From positions 1 to 25,546 of IMG/VR virus record IMGVR_UViG_3300044630_003256: a stretch of 25,546 nt of DNA; one strand, given 5' to 3'. The translations under genes and the position numbers were made by a program. Below the pieces are notes generated by a model. The model searched no databases and was not told the DNA's origin. It saw only the letters and a list, made by a program, of their open reading frames with translations. Positions 1-5,998 of the stretch are shown piece by piece (position 1 is the first letter of the stretch; each line of letters opens with the position of its first letter). This stretch comes from a virus.

Positions 1-1
1 T

Positions 2-970
2 AAGAGATTAGACGACGAGAGTGGACGCATAGCGTTATGTACACTGGGATCTATCAACTGGGGAGCGTTCCGGAACCCAGAGGATATGCGTAGAGCCTGC
101 AGGATTCTACAGCGTAGCCTGTGTAACATTCTTGATTATCAAGACTTCTTGTCGATACAGAGTAAACTCAGTAACGACGAGATACAACCACTAGGCATTG
201 GTATTACCAATCTAGCCTACTGGCACGCCAAGCGTAGCTTAAAGTATGGTGAGAAGGATGCACTGACAGAAGTCAAGACCTGGATGGAACATCAGGCCTA
301 CTATCTAACAGAAGCCACAGTGGAGCTGGCCAAAGAGCGCGGCCCTTGTACTGAGAGTGCCAAAACACGTTACGGACAAGGTGTGTTTCCCTGGGAACTA
401 CGGGCTAAGGGAGTCAACGAACTAGCAGACTTTACGCCTGAACTTGATTGGGAAACACTACGTACGAATATGAAAGAACACGGTGTTCGCAATGCCACAC
501 TGATGGCTGTTGCACCTGTTGAATCTAGCTCAGTGGTAATTGATTCAACTAACGGCATTGAAATGCCAATGAGCTTGATCAGCACTAAAGAATCAAAGGC
601 AGGATCGTTTACGCAGGTTGTTCCGGAGTACAACAGATTGAAAAATAAATATCAACTGATGTGGGAACAAAAGGACTGTGATGGTTATTTGAAAACTGCG
701 GCAGTTATTGCTGCCTACGTTGATCAAAGTATTTCAACTAATACTTTTTATAATCCTGCACATTTTCTAGAACGTAAAGTGCCCACAACATTGATTGCTA
801 AAAATTTAATGCAAGCTCATGTTTGGGGATTAAAGACATTTTACTACAGTCTAATCAACAAGGCTGGAAGCAAAATGCAAGAAGACCAATTAACAGTACA
901 AGTAAACGGACACACAAGTTCTGTAAATGGATATGAAATAGAAGAGGACTGCGAGGCCTGTAAATTATGA
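2..970 (+). CDS. nrdA: Ribonucleoside-diphosphate reductase alpha subunit, C-terminal part (5' truncated by window edge)
   Basis: The frame is open from base 2, so the gene starts upstream of the window. The product is the catalytic large subunit of class I ribonucleotide reductase, which makes deoxyribonucleotides. Visible landmarks are RIALCTLGSIN, whose Cys matches the second active-site thiol (E. coli Cys462), the LGIGITNLAYW core helix, TNGIEMP, the radical-relay tyrosine pair in LKTFYYS, and the C-terminal tail CEACKL, whose CxxC shuttles electrons from glutaredoxin or thioredoxin. The catalytic NxCxE segment lies outside the window. An ATGA overlap links its stop to the next small ORF, and nrdB and a glutaredoxin follow, as in T4-like phages. 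Family assignment is firm. The host cell's own copy would also be expected to look similar, so phage origin rests on context. Confidence 0.95.
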   Translation, partial: KRLDDESGRIALCTLGSINWGAFRNPEDMRRACRILQRSLCNILDYQDFLSIQSKLSNDEIQPLGIGITNLAYWHAKRSLKYGEKDALTEVKTWMEHQAYYLTEATVELAKERGPCTESAKTRYGQGVFPWELRAKGVNELADFTPELDWETLRTNMKEHGVRNATLMAVAPVESSSVVIDSTNGIEMPMSLISTKESKAGSFTQVVPEYNRLKNKYQLMWEQKDCDGYLKTAAVIAAYVDQSISTNTFYNPAHFLERKVPTTLIAKNLMQAHVWGLKTFYYSLINKAGSKMQEDQLTVQVNGHTSSVNGYEIEEDCEACKL

Positions 971-1176
971 CAACACAAAATATCGGACAACAAATAGAAA
1001 ACATTAAAGAAGCTGTAGAAACAATAAATTCTTTAATGGCTGAACTCCACAGTAATGATGTTGAGATTAGAATTAATTATAAGGAACCTTCCGCTGGCGA
1101 ACCTCCAATGTTAAATCTTTGGAGAGCTGTAGCACACGTGGATTATTTAAAATGTCAAAACAACAATATAACCTAA
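967..1176 (+). CDS. Small hypothetical protein between nrdA and nrdB (69 aa)
   Basis: The start codon overlaps the nrdA stop as ATGA and the 3' end overlaps the likely nrdB start by 25 nt, a pattern that suggests translational coupling within one operon. The product has an amphipathic N-terminal helix (residues about 5-30), followed by a short strand-like segment (DVEIRINY) and a Pro/Gly turn before a LWRAVAHVDYL helix. No motif that I recognise identifies a function. Its position makes a role connected with ribonucleotide reductase possible, but nothing in the sequence proves it. It could also simply be one of the many small accessory proteins of T4-like phages. Confidence 0.6.
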   Translation: MTTQNIGQQIENIKEAVETINSLMAELHSNDVEIRINYKEPSAGEPPMLNLWRAVAHVDYLKCQNNNIT

Positions 1177-2252
1177 ACACAAAAACAGACTATCTTAATC
1201 GTAAGATGTTTCTAGACCCTGCAGGTCCAGTTACTATTCAACGTTTTGAAGAAGTAAAATATAAAAAGATTGCAGACTTCGAAGCTACAGCACGTGGCTT
1301 CTTCTGGCAACCAGAAGAAATTAGTCTTACTAAAGATTCAAATGACTTCAAAGATGCCAGTGATGCTGTCAAACATATCTTTACCAGTAACTTGCTAAGA
1401 CAAACAGCATTGGACAGTTTACAAGGCCGCGGGCCAAGCCAAATCTTTATGCCTGTTGTATCACTGCCAGAACTAGAAGCACTTGTCTATAACTGGACAT
1501 TCTTTGAAACTAACATTCACAGCAAGAGCTACAGTCACATCATTCGCAACATCTACAATGTACCCAAAGATGTTTTCAACACAATTCACGATACCAAAGA
1601 GATTATTGACATGGCGAGCAGTGTAGGCAACTACTATGAAGCACTTCACGTTATCAATTGTCGTAAACAGCTAGGCGAGATAGTTACAGAGAAAGAACAC
1701 GTCAAAGCAATATGGATGGCCTTACACGCAAGTTATGCTCTTGAGGCATTCCGCTTTATGGTATCGTTTGCCACAAGTTTAGCAATGGTAGAGAATAAGA
1801 TATTCATGGGTAATGGCAATATTATTCAATTGATTCTACAAGACGAGTTGCTACACAAAGGATGGACTGCCTATTTGATCAACCAAGTGGTCAAAGAGGA
1901 CACACGGTTTGTTGAAGCCAAACAAGAATGCGAAGCAGAAGTGTATCAATTATACATGGATGTGATACGTGAAGAAAAAGATTGGGCCACATACTTGTTC
2001 AAGATGGGACCAGTTATTGGACTGAACGCAAATATTCTGCGTGATTTTGTAGACTACACTGCCGTGGATGCATTAAAGCAAATTGGTATCAAGTATCAAG
2101 CGGCAGCGCCTAAGTCAACACCAATCCCTTGGTTTAATAAGCACACTGATACTAGCAAGAAACAAACAGCACTACAAGAAAGTGAAAGCACAAATTATGT
2201 TATTGGCATAATGGGAGAAAGCCTAGATTACGATGAGCTACCGGCCATCTAG
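1152..2252 (+). CDS. nrdB: Ribonucleoside-diphosphate reductase beta subunit (diiron-tyrosyl radical)
   Basis: This is the radical-generating small subunit of class Ia-like ribonucleotide reductase and works with the NrdA encoded just upstream. The open frame extends back to a TTG at 1119, but the ATG at 1152 (MSKQQYNLN) is the more natural start; it gives 366 aa, close to E. coli NrdB (about 375). Diiron ligands and the radical tyrosine are recognisable: Asp88 in LDSLQGRGP, Glu119 and His123 in FETNIHSKSY, Tyr127, Glu in YALEAFRF, and Glu/His in the DELLH helix. The C-terminus ends in acidic residues and DELPAI, the kind of tail that docks onto NrdA. One oddity is that Glu119 and His123 are four residues apart (ExxxH), where E. 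coli has ExxH, through a one-residue insertion. Identity is secure. Confidence 0.95.
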   Translation: MSKQQYNLNTKTDYLNRKMFLDPAGPVTIQRFEEVKYKKIADFEATARGFFWQPEEISLTKDSNDFKDASDAVKHIFTSNLLRQTALDSLQGRGPSQIFMPVVSLPELEALVYNWTFFETNIHSKSYSHIIRNIYNVPKDVFNTIHDTKEIIDMASSVGNYYEALHVINCRKQLGEIVTEKEHVKAIWMALHASYALEAFRFMVSFATSLAMVENKIFMGNGNIIQLILQDELLHKGWTAYLINQVVKEDTRFVEAKQECEAEVYQLYMDVIREEKDWATYLFKMGPVIGLNANILRDFVDYTAVDALKQIGIKYQAAAPKSTPIPWFNKHTDTSKKQTALQESESTNYVIGIMGESLDYDELPAI

Positions 2253-2262
2253 GAATATATAT

Positions 2263-2430
2263 ATGTACAAGGTACAATTTAAAAGTAAAAGTCCTTTTGA
2301 ATCTTGGAATTCTATAGGCGGTGCTGGCACTGAATCGCAGGCCATTTCTATGGCATTGGCTAAAAAAGCCAAAGGTGCCATATTGGTCAGAGTTCTTGAT
2401 AAAAAAGGCAGAGTCATATATTCAAGTTAA
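2263..2430 (+). CDS. Small hypothetical protein (55 aa) between nrdB and glutaredoxin
   Basis: The open frame reaches back to an ATG at 2233 inside nrdB. The ATG at 2263 is preferred because the nrdB stop codon region supplies an AGGA ribosome-binding site about 8 nt upstream. The product (MYKVQFKSKS...) is short and basic, with a beta-alpha-beta look: a strand (YKVQFKSK), an Ala/Lys-rich helix (QAISMALAKKAKGA), and a final strand pair (ILVRVLDKKGRVIYSS). No known motif is visible. It sits between nrdB and the glutaredoxin gene in the same operon, so co-expression with deoxynucleotide synthesis is likely. The function is unknown. Confidence 0.6.
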   Translation: MYKVQFKSKSPFESWNSIGGAGTESQAISMALAKKAKGAILVRVLDKKGRVIYSS

Positions 2431-2440
2431 AGGAAATAGA

Positions 2441-2668
2441 ATGAAAGCAACAGTATGGTCAAAGTACCATTGCCCTTATTGCGATCAAGCAAAGGCATTG
2501 TTAAAACAACGAGGTATAGCGTTTGAAGAAAAGAAAATCGGAGACGGCTATACTCGAGAAGAACTATTAGAAGCTGTACCTGATGCTAGGACAGTACCAC
2601 AAATTTTTGTCGATGAACAACTTATTGGCGGATTTACAGAACTTAAAACATTTTTAGAAAAGGTATAA
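2441..2668 (+). CDS. nrdC: Glutaredoxin (CPYC type)
   Basis: A 75-residue dithiol glutaredoxin, the electron donor expected to reduce the C-terminal CxxC of NrdA. The ATG at 2441 follows an AAAGGAA ribosome-binding site; the longer open frame starting at 2321 runs through the previous gene and is not supported. The active site C11-P-Y-C14 lies after the first strand, the cis-proline motif TVPQIF is at residues 51-56 (Pro53), and a GG pair at 63-64 falls where glutathione is bound. The length is typical of bacterial and phage glutaredoxins (75-85 aa). The symbol follows T4 usage for the phage glutaredoxin/thioredoxin gene; grxC would be the bacterial equivalent. Being in the nrdAB operon supports a role in ribonucleotide reduction. 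Confidence 0.93.
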   Translation: MKATVWSKYHCPYCDQAKALLKQRGIAFEEKKIGDGYTREELLEAVPDARTVPQIFVDEQLIGGFTELKTFLEKV

Positions 2669-2669
2669 T

Positions 2670-2960
2670 ATGTTAATTAATAAAGGCGTATCAGTAGGCG
2701 AAGTGATCACACTTAAACTCACAAGTGGTGAAGAAATTGTTGCCAAGTTAGTAGAAGACGGTGCAGTTTATTATAAACTAAAAAATCCGCAAGTAATTGG
2801 TATGGGGCCAAAAGGTCCAGGGCTAATGCCCTACCTGTTTACAGTTAACCCGGATACCGAAATCAAACTACAAAAATCAACGGTTACTGTAGCTGAAGCA
2901 ACAGACGCACAGTTTGCCAAACAGTTTCTTGAATCAACCACTGGTATTGCACTATCATAA
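2670..2960 (+). CDS. Hypothetical protein, possibly Sm-like beta fold (96 aa)
   Basis: Starts 2 nt after the glutaredoxin stop. The N-terminal half alternates strands in a pattern like small beta-barrel (Sm/SH3-like) proteins: VGEVITLKLTSGEEIVAKLVE, then AVYYKLKNPQVIGM. The phrase 'SGEEIVAKL' resembles the strand-2 turn of LSm-type folds. The C-terminal third (about residues 70-90) is likely helical. I do not recognise a catalytic motif. Proteins of this look are common among T4-like marine and freshwater phages as conserved hypotheticals, so it is probably real, but any RNA-binding role is only a structural guess. Confidence 0.65.
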   Translation: MLINKGVSVGEVITLKLTSGEEIVAKLVEDGAVYYKLKNPQVIGMGPKGPGLMPYLFTVNPDTEIKLQKSTVTVAEATDAQFAKQFLESTTGIALS

Positions 2961-2981
2961 ATATTAGTTTAGAGAATATAC

Positions 2982-3293
2982 ATGGCAATAACAGCAATAT
3001 CACAATCAGTTTCTATTACATCAGCAAATACAGACACGGCAGTAGGTGCTGCTATTGCTGCCGATGCAAAAATTAATATCTACATTGTAAACAAAACAGG
3101 TTCTACAGGAACTTTTAGATTAGCAATCTGTCCATTAACACCTGCCGGCGGGGAATATTTGTATTATAACTTTTCATTAGCCAGTAATACTACATTTGTA
3201 GCTGCTGATGTTTATGCAAAAGCTACTGATAAGGTTTGGATCTATTCACCATCGGGCTGGAGTGCTAGAGTTGACGGAGCAACATTATTATGA
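2982..3293 (+). CDS. Small beta-rich protein, possibly virion-associated (103 aa)
   Basis: The product is rich in Thr, Ser, Ala and alternating hydrophobic residues, with no signal peptide. The sequence reads as a small beta-sandwich: INIYIVNKTG, TFRLAICPL, a turn, then NTTFVAADVYAKATDKVWIYSPSGWSARVDG. The closing pattern 'tTFvaaDvyakAtDkVwIYSpsG' is the sort seen in small phage head or tail accessory proteins. A CATAAATA box (one mismatch to the T4-type late promoter) lies 19 nt before the start, consistent with late structural expression. The next gene overlaps by 4 nt (ATGA), so the two are probably made together. The function is inferred from style only. Confidence 0.6.
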   Translation: MAITAISQSVSITSANTDTAVGAAIAADAKINIYIVNKTGSTGTFRLAICPLTPAGGEYLYYNFSLASNTTFVAADVYAKATDKVWIYSPSGWSARVDGATLL

Positions 3294-3763
3294 GTAGATA
3301 TTTTATTGCGCCTGAACCGGCTGCTGAATCTACACCTACATATAATTACGGCAGTGTTTACGGTAACATATCAACATATCTAAATCAAGTTAGAGAAGAG
3401 TTGGCTGATATCAACGTTGACACTACTGCCTCGGCGGCAAGCCTTGGCATAATGGCCACTAATTCAACAACAATGGCCACTAATTCAACAACAATGGCCA
3501 CTAACATTGCTACTATTGCTACTAAACTAACAGCAATCGAAACTTATCAAAAGAAGATGAAAGAACTAGGCGAAGGCCCTGGCATCCATGTAATAGGTCC
3601 TTATGAAGTGTTTAGTATGATTTCAATCTATAAATTGTTAATTGAGCAAGCAAAGATCTTAGACTCTGCAGAGTCTGCCTCTGCAAGTCAAATACAGGCC
3701 GCATTGTCAGAGGCAACTAGGTTGTCAGAACGAATAAAAAACAATATTCCTAAAGATTTCTAA
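3290..3763 (+). CDS. Hypothetical, possibly structural, protein with MATNSTT tandem repeats (157 aa)
   Basis: Overlaps the previous gene by 4 nt (ATGA). Three parts can be seen: a Pro/Tyr-rich N-terminus (residues 1-25), a helical segment with a short tandem repeat in the middle (MATNSTT twice, then MATNIAT, residues about 55-75), and a long helical C-terminus rich in Ala, Glu, Lys and Gln (SAESASASQIQAALSEA). Heptad-like spacing through the repeat suggests a coiled coil. There is no signal peptide and no enzymatic motif. Its place just before a PAAR protein and after a beta-rich small protein suggests a particle-associated role, for example a fibre or spike accessory, but this is inference. 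Confidence 0.55.
   Translation: MSRYFIAPEPAAESTPTYNYGSVYGNISTYLNQVREELADINVDTTASAASLGIMATNSTTMATNSTTMATNIATIATKLTAIETYQKKMKELGEGPGIHVIGPYEVFSMISIYKLLIEQAKILDSAESASASQIQAALSEATRLSERIKNNIPKDF
3452..3505 (+). repeat. 21-bp in-frame tandem repeat encoding MATNSTT
   Basis: A 21-bp unit beginning ATGGCCACTAATTC occurs twice in full (3452-3472 and 3473-3493) and again in part from 3494. It is in frame with the surrounding gene, so copy-number change would add or remove seven residues from a probable coiled coil without a frameshift. Confidence 0.9.
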
Positions 3764-3764
3764 T

Positions 3765-4028
3765 ATGCCAGGTATAGCAAGAGATGCAGGAACTGACGTA
3801 GCCGGCGGAGCCATTATACAAGGATCCGGCAATGTATTTGCTAATAGTCAGCCGGTAGTACGAATTGGTGATGCTGTTGCAGGACACGGCCGCGGCCCGC
3901 ATAGAAGCCCTGTGATGGCAGCAGGAAGCGGTAATGTATTTGCCAACGGCATCGCAGTTTGCCGAGCAGGGGATCCAGCCACTTGTGGACATCCAGCTAG
4001 CGGTTCAGGCAACGTATTTGCTAATTAA
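3765..4028 (+). CDS. PAAR-motif protein (phage tail-spike tip, gp5.4-like)
   Basis: An 87-residue PAAR protein, the small cone that caps the membrane-piercing spike of contractile tails and type VI secretion systems. The sequence begins MPGIARDAGTDVAGGAII and carries three copies of a GSGNVFAN turn (residues about 20-27, 54-61 and 80-87), each followed by a strand in the first two cases (SQPVVRIGD, GIAVCRAGD). The candidate metal ligands are His residues in AGHGRGPH and the Cys/His of ATCGHP, matching the zinc site near the PAAR tip. Length and layout fit the single-domain T4 gp5.4 type with no effector extension. It starts 1 nt after the upstream stop. This is one of the clearest indicators of a contractile-tailed phage. 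Confidence 0.9.
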   Translation: MPGIARDAGTDVAGGAIIQGSGNVFANSQPVVRIGDAVAGHGRGPHRSPVMAAGSGNVFANGIAVCRAGDPATCGHPASGSGNVFAN

Positions 4029-4033
4029 ATAAT

Positions 4034-4453
4034 ATGATTAAATTAAAAAAAGCGTTCTTTTTTGTTCTAGGATGTCTTTGCCTGATAATGGCATACATAG
4101 GAGTTATAACTCCGGGCATTCCTTATAGTCCTTTTGTGGTTGCAAGTGCTTTTTGTTTTGCAAGAAGTTCAGAGCGTATGCATAACTGGATTATGAATCA
4201 CAAACTGTTTGGTCCGTTCTTACGCAACTGGAGTGAGAAGCGTGTATTCCCACAAAAAATGAAATACCTTATGATTGGTATGATGTCATTAAGTTTGATC
4301 TTAATGAGTGTTGGTTCAGTACCGTTACGTGGTGTTATCTATACAGGTATCTTTATGGCCCTTGTGGCTGTATGGGCCTGGAGATATCCCAGCACACCAG
4401 AAGAATATGATAGAAGAAAAGCTGCCGGAGAAAAAATAGCATGGCTAAAATAA
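4034..4453 (+). CDS. YbaN/DUF454-family inner-membrane protein
   Basis: A 139-residue integral membrane protein. The N-terminal helix (residues 5-25, AFFFVLGCLCLIMAYIGVI) runs into TPGIPYSPFVVASAFCFARSSERMHNWIMNH, which closely follows the hallmark of the DUF454 (YbaN) family: a Gly-rich helix, a Pro-x-x-Pro turn, 'fllaaFcFaRSS.r.h.Wl..h..fG..lr.W'. Two further hydrophobic helices follow (about 78-118), then a basic C-terminus (DRRKAAGEK). The biochemical role of YbaN is not established. Host-type membrane genes of this kind are uncommon in phages. The next ORF begins inside its last codons (ATGGCTAAA). Confidence 0.82.
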   Translation: MIKLKKAFFFVLGCLCLIMAYIGVITPGIPYSPFVVASAFCFARSSERMHNWIMNHKLFGPFLRNWSEKRVFPQKMKYLMIGMMSLSLILMSVGSVPLRGVIYTGIFMALVAVWAWRYPSTPEEYDRRKAAGEKIAWLK

Positions 4454-4692
4454 CCCTCGATGAACTTGTAGACATTGCCTTTGCTCACGAAGAAGGAGAT
4501 CCGTTTGACTGGGGAGTATTTTCCAAAGGCCAAGAACAGACCATGCGAATGATCGGATCCAGTATCCTAGAACAGTTTGACAAAGAAACGATCACAGATG
4601 CAGATAGATTGATCATGTTGGCCACTATCACTAAACTGGTCACTGAAAATATGATCTTGCACACTAAACTGATGAAACAAAATGAAATGTGA
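4441..4692 (+). CDS. Hypothetical protein (83 aa)
   Basis: Begins inside the end of the DUF454 gene (13-nt overlap) and overlaps the following gene by 11 nt, so the three appear to be translationally coupled. The product is acidic and mostly helical: LDELVDIAFAHEEGDPFDWG at the start, then MRMIGSSILEQFDKETITDADRLIMLATITKLVTENMILHTKLMKQN. No transmembrane segment and no motif I can name. It reads like the small soluble conserved proteins of T4-like phages. No function is proposed. Confidence 0.65.
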   Translation: MAKITLDELVDIAFAHEEGDPFDWGVFSKGQEQTMRMIGSSILEQFDKETITDADRLIMLATITKLVTENMILHTKLMKQNEM

Positions 4693-4990
4693 ACAAGGCG
4701 ACCTTGCCAAAATTATCATGAGCATCCGGCCTACAAACATAGGTAAAACTGTGTTGGTAGAGGAGTATGTGGGACATTTTACGCAAGGTGAAGAATTCCA
4801 GTTTAGAGGAATTGCCTGTAAGGCTGCTATCACAGATCACTTTTGGTGGATAGCTACAGAATTTGGATTGAGTAATATGTACGGAGATACTCCAAAGGCC
4901 TATATTCCGGATACTTGGTTGGAACCTATTCGTCCTATGAAAGAAGTCCAAAAGCAACAAGAAGACATTGACTTAACTGTCAAAATGTAG
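4682..4990 (+). CDS. Hypothetical protein (102 aa), SH3-like beta fold possible
   Basis: Overlaps the previous gene by 11 nt. The sequence begins MKCEQGDLAKIIMS, then TNIGKTVLVEEYVGHFTQGEEFQFRGIACKAAITDHFWWIATEFGL, and PKAYIPDTWLEPIRP. The pattern of a Gly-Asp-leading strand, a long loop, a 'FWWIATE' strand and a 'ipDtWLePI' closure resembles small conserved phage proteins that look like a Tudor/SH3-type barrel. The C-terminal tail is a charged helix (MKEVQKQQEDIDL). No catalytic residues are evident. It is probably a real gene because the coding style matches its neighbours, but the function is unknown. Confidence 0.65.
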   Translation: MKCEQGDLAKIIMSIRPTNIGKTVLVEEYVGHFTQGEEFQFRGIACKAAITDHFWWIATEFGLSNMYGDTPKAYIPDTWLEPIRPMKEVQKQQEDIDLTVKM

Positions 4991-4997
4991 TTAAGTT

Positions 4998-5564
4998 ATG
5001 AACAGCGAAGACTATTTTTATAACTTAAAAACAAAAAGTGTAATATCGGATCAATTATTAAGTTATGCTAGAAGTATAAAAGACTGGCGACCTCAACACT
5101 TAGAAAAGTGGCTAACCTTTCAACAAGTTGAAATACCCGAATACTTAATAGATGCTGACCCGGTATTAAGAAAATTAAAAGATTTAGAATGGTCTAGTTT
5201 TAGAATTTTTAAAAATTATACCAATTCTTGGTATATGTGGCATAATGATAGAGCTAATCGACCTGCTGCTATTAATATGGTATTAGGGACACCTAACGCA
5301 CATACTCTTTTTAAAGGTAATTTATTATGGACAAATCAGTTCGAAATATTAGAAGCAGACTATCAACTAAATACCTATATGTTGTTTAATACAAGTAAAC
5401 AGCATTCTGTACTTAATTTAAGTGGAGAACGGTACATTTTTTCAGTAAGTGTGCCAAAAAGATATGTTGTAGACGTTGATCAAGAGAAAGGAATACCATC
5501 AACTAAAACGTCTTCCGATGCTTATAACGAAATATTAAAAGACTTTAAAGAACAAAACTTATAA
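4998..5564 (+). CDS. 2-oxoglutarate/Fe(II) oxygenase-like (aspartyl hydroxylase-type) protein
   Basis: A 188-residue soluble protein. The metal-binding signature of the double-stranded beta-helix oxygenases appears in order: His82-Asn-Asp84 (WHNDR), then about 52 residues later His136 (SKQHSVLNL) and Arg145 (SGERYIFSV), the expected spacing for the distal iron His and the 2-oxoglutarate-binding Arg. Strands around AAINMVLG and YMLFNT fit that fold. The substrate cannot be read from the sequence; in phages such enzymes have been linked to nucleic-acid or protein hydroxylation. A second protein with similar layout is encoded on the opposite strand at 9433-10137. It ends just before the tmRNA gene. 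Confidence 0.65.
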   Translation: MNSEDYFYNLKTKSVISDQLLSYARSIKDWRPQHLEKWLTFQQVEIPEYLIDADPVLRKLKDLEWSSFRIFKNYTNSWYMWHNDRANRPAAINMVLGTPNAHTLFKGNLLWTNQFEILEADYQLNTYMLFNTSKQHSVLNLSGERYIFSVSVPKRYVVDVDQEKGIPSTKTSSDAYNEILKDFKEQNL

Positions 5565-5580
5565 TAAGATAAAATATAGC

Positions 5581-5845
5581 TGTATGAAGCGATGTAAAAT
5601 AAGTTCAAGACGCGGGGGCAGTGCCCGCCATCTCCACCTAAGTGTATGCAGTATATTTAGGTGGGGATGACACAGGATCGATTGGGCAAAGAGTAACAGA
5701 GTGGACAGCTCGGCAATGTAGAAGCCGTTAGGATTGGGGAGACCCGGTCGAAGAAGCAAAACAAAGTAACCGCAAACGACTCAAAGTTCGCATTAGCTGC
5801 CTAAACTCAGCTTAGGGTAGGAAATACCTCGTAACAGAAACTACC
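5581..5845 (+). ncRNA. ssrA: Circularly permuted (two-piece) tmRNA
   Basis: The order is acceptor piece first, coding piece second. The acceptor piece has the T-arm-like hairpin GCGGG-GGCAGTG-CCCGC (about 5612-5628) and ends CATCTCC-A-CC at 5638. The coding piece starts at 5663 with GGGGATGACACAGGATCGAT, resembling the 5' end of normal tmRNA. GGGGATG (5663-5669) pairs with CATCTCC for the 7-bp acceptor stem, and the intervening segment extends this helix (CACCTAA against TTTAGGTG) with a loop at about 5641-5653 that processing would remove. TTGGGC (5682-5687) can pair with GTTCAA (5603-5608) as helix H2, joining the pieces. The tag ORF at 5772-5804 reads ANDSKFALAA-stop. The exact 5' and 3' ends are estimates. 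Tagged proteins would go to ClpXP/ClpAP. Confidence 0.93.
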
Positions 5846-5870
5846 AAACCCGCTTCGGCGGGTTTCTTTT
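5846..5870 (+). terminator. Rho-independent terminator of the tmRNA gene
   Basis: A perfect 8-bp stem AAACCCGC / GCGGGTTT with a TTCG tetraloop, followed by CTTTT. It ends the tmRNA transcript. Confidence 0.93.
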
Positions 5871-5901
5871 GGATATTATATCTAACATATCGTCTCAAAG
5901 T

Positions 5902-5917
5902 TGTGCGTGTACGCACA
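5902..5917. promoter_or_regulatory. Inverted repeat, possible operator
   Basis: TGTGCG-TGTA-CGCACA, a 6-bp inverted repeat, lies directly upstream of a TATAAT box at 5939 and abuts the place where a -35 box would be. It could be a protein-binding site. There is no T-tract, so it is not an obvious terminator. Confidence 0.4.
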
Positions 5918-5938
5918 TGTTTTGTTTGATATTTTGTG

Positions 5939-5944
5939 TATAAT
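5939..5944 (+). promoter_or_regulatory. Probable -10 box for the DUF4214-like gene
   Basis: TATAAT in an AT-rich stretch 55 nt before the start of the gene at 5999. No good -35 box stands 16-18 bp upstream, so it may depend on an activator or be weak. The strong terminator just upstream means the gene needs its own promoter. Confidence 0.45.
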
Positions 5945-5998
5945 GGTAGTATAAACCACTAATTAAGTTTATGACTCATATTATTAAAAAGGAAAATT

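Noticed and set aside
3452-3505. Possible CRISPR-like repeat
   Set aside because: The units are contiguous 21-bp tandem repeats within a reading frame, without spacers.
5639-5662. Second small RNA or terminator between the tmRNA pieces
   Set aside because: The hairpin is the intervening segment of the permuted tmRNA and simply extends the acceptor stem; it has no T-tract.
5559-5759. 66-aa minus-strand ORF over the tmRNA
   Set aside because: It is a shadow of the RNA gene: the structure and tag ORF explain this region, and the protein has no coherent features.
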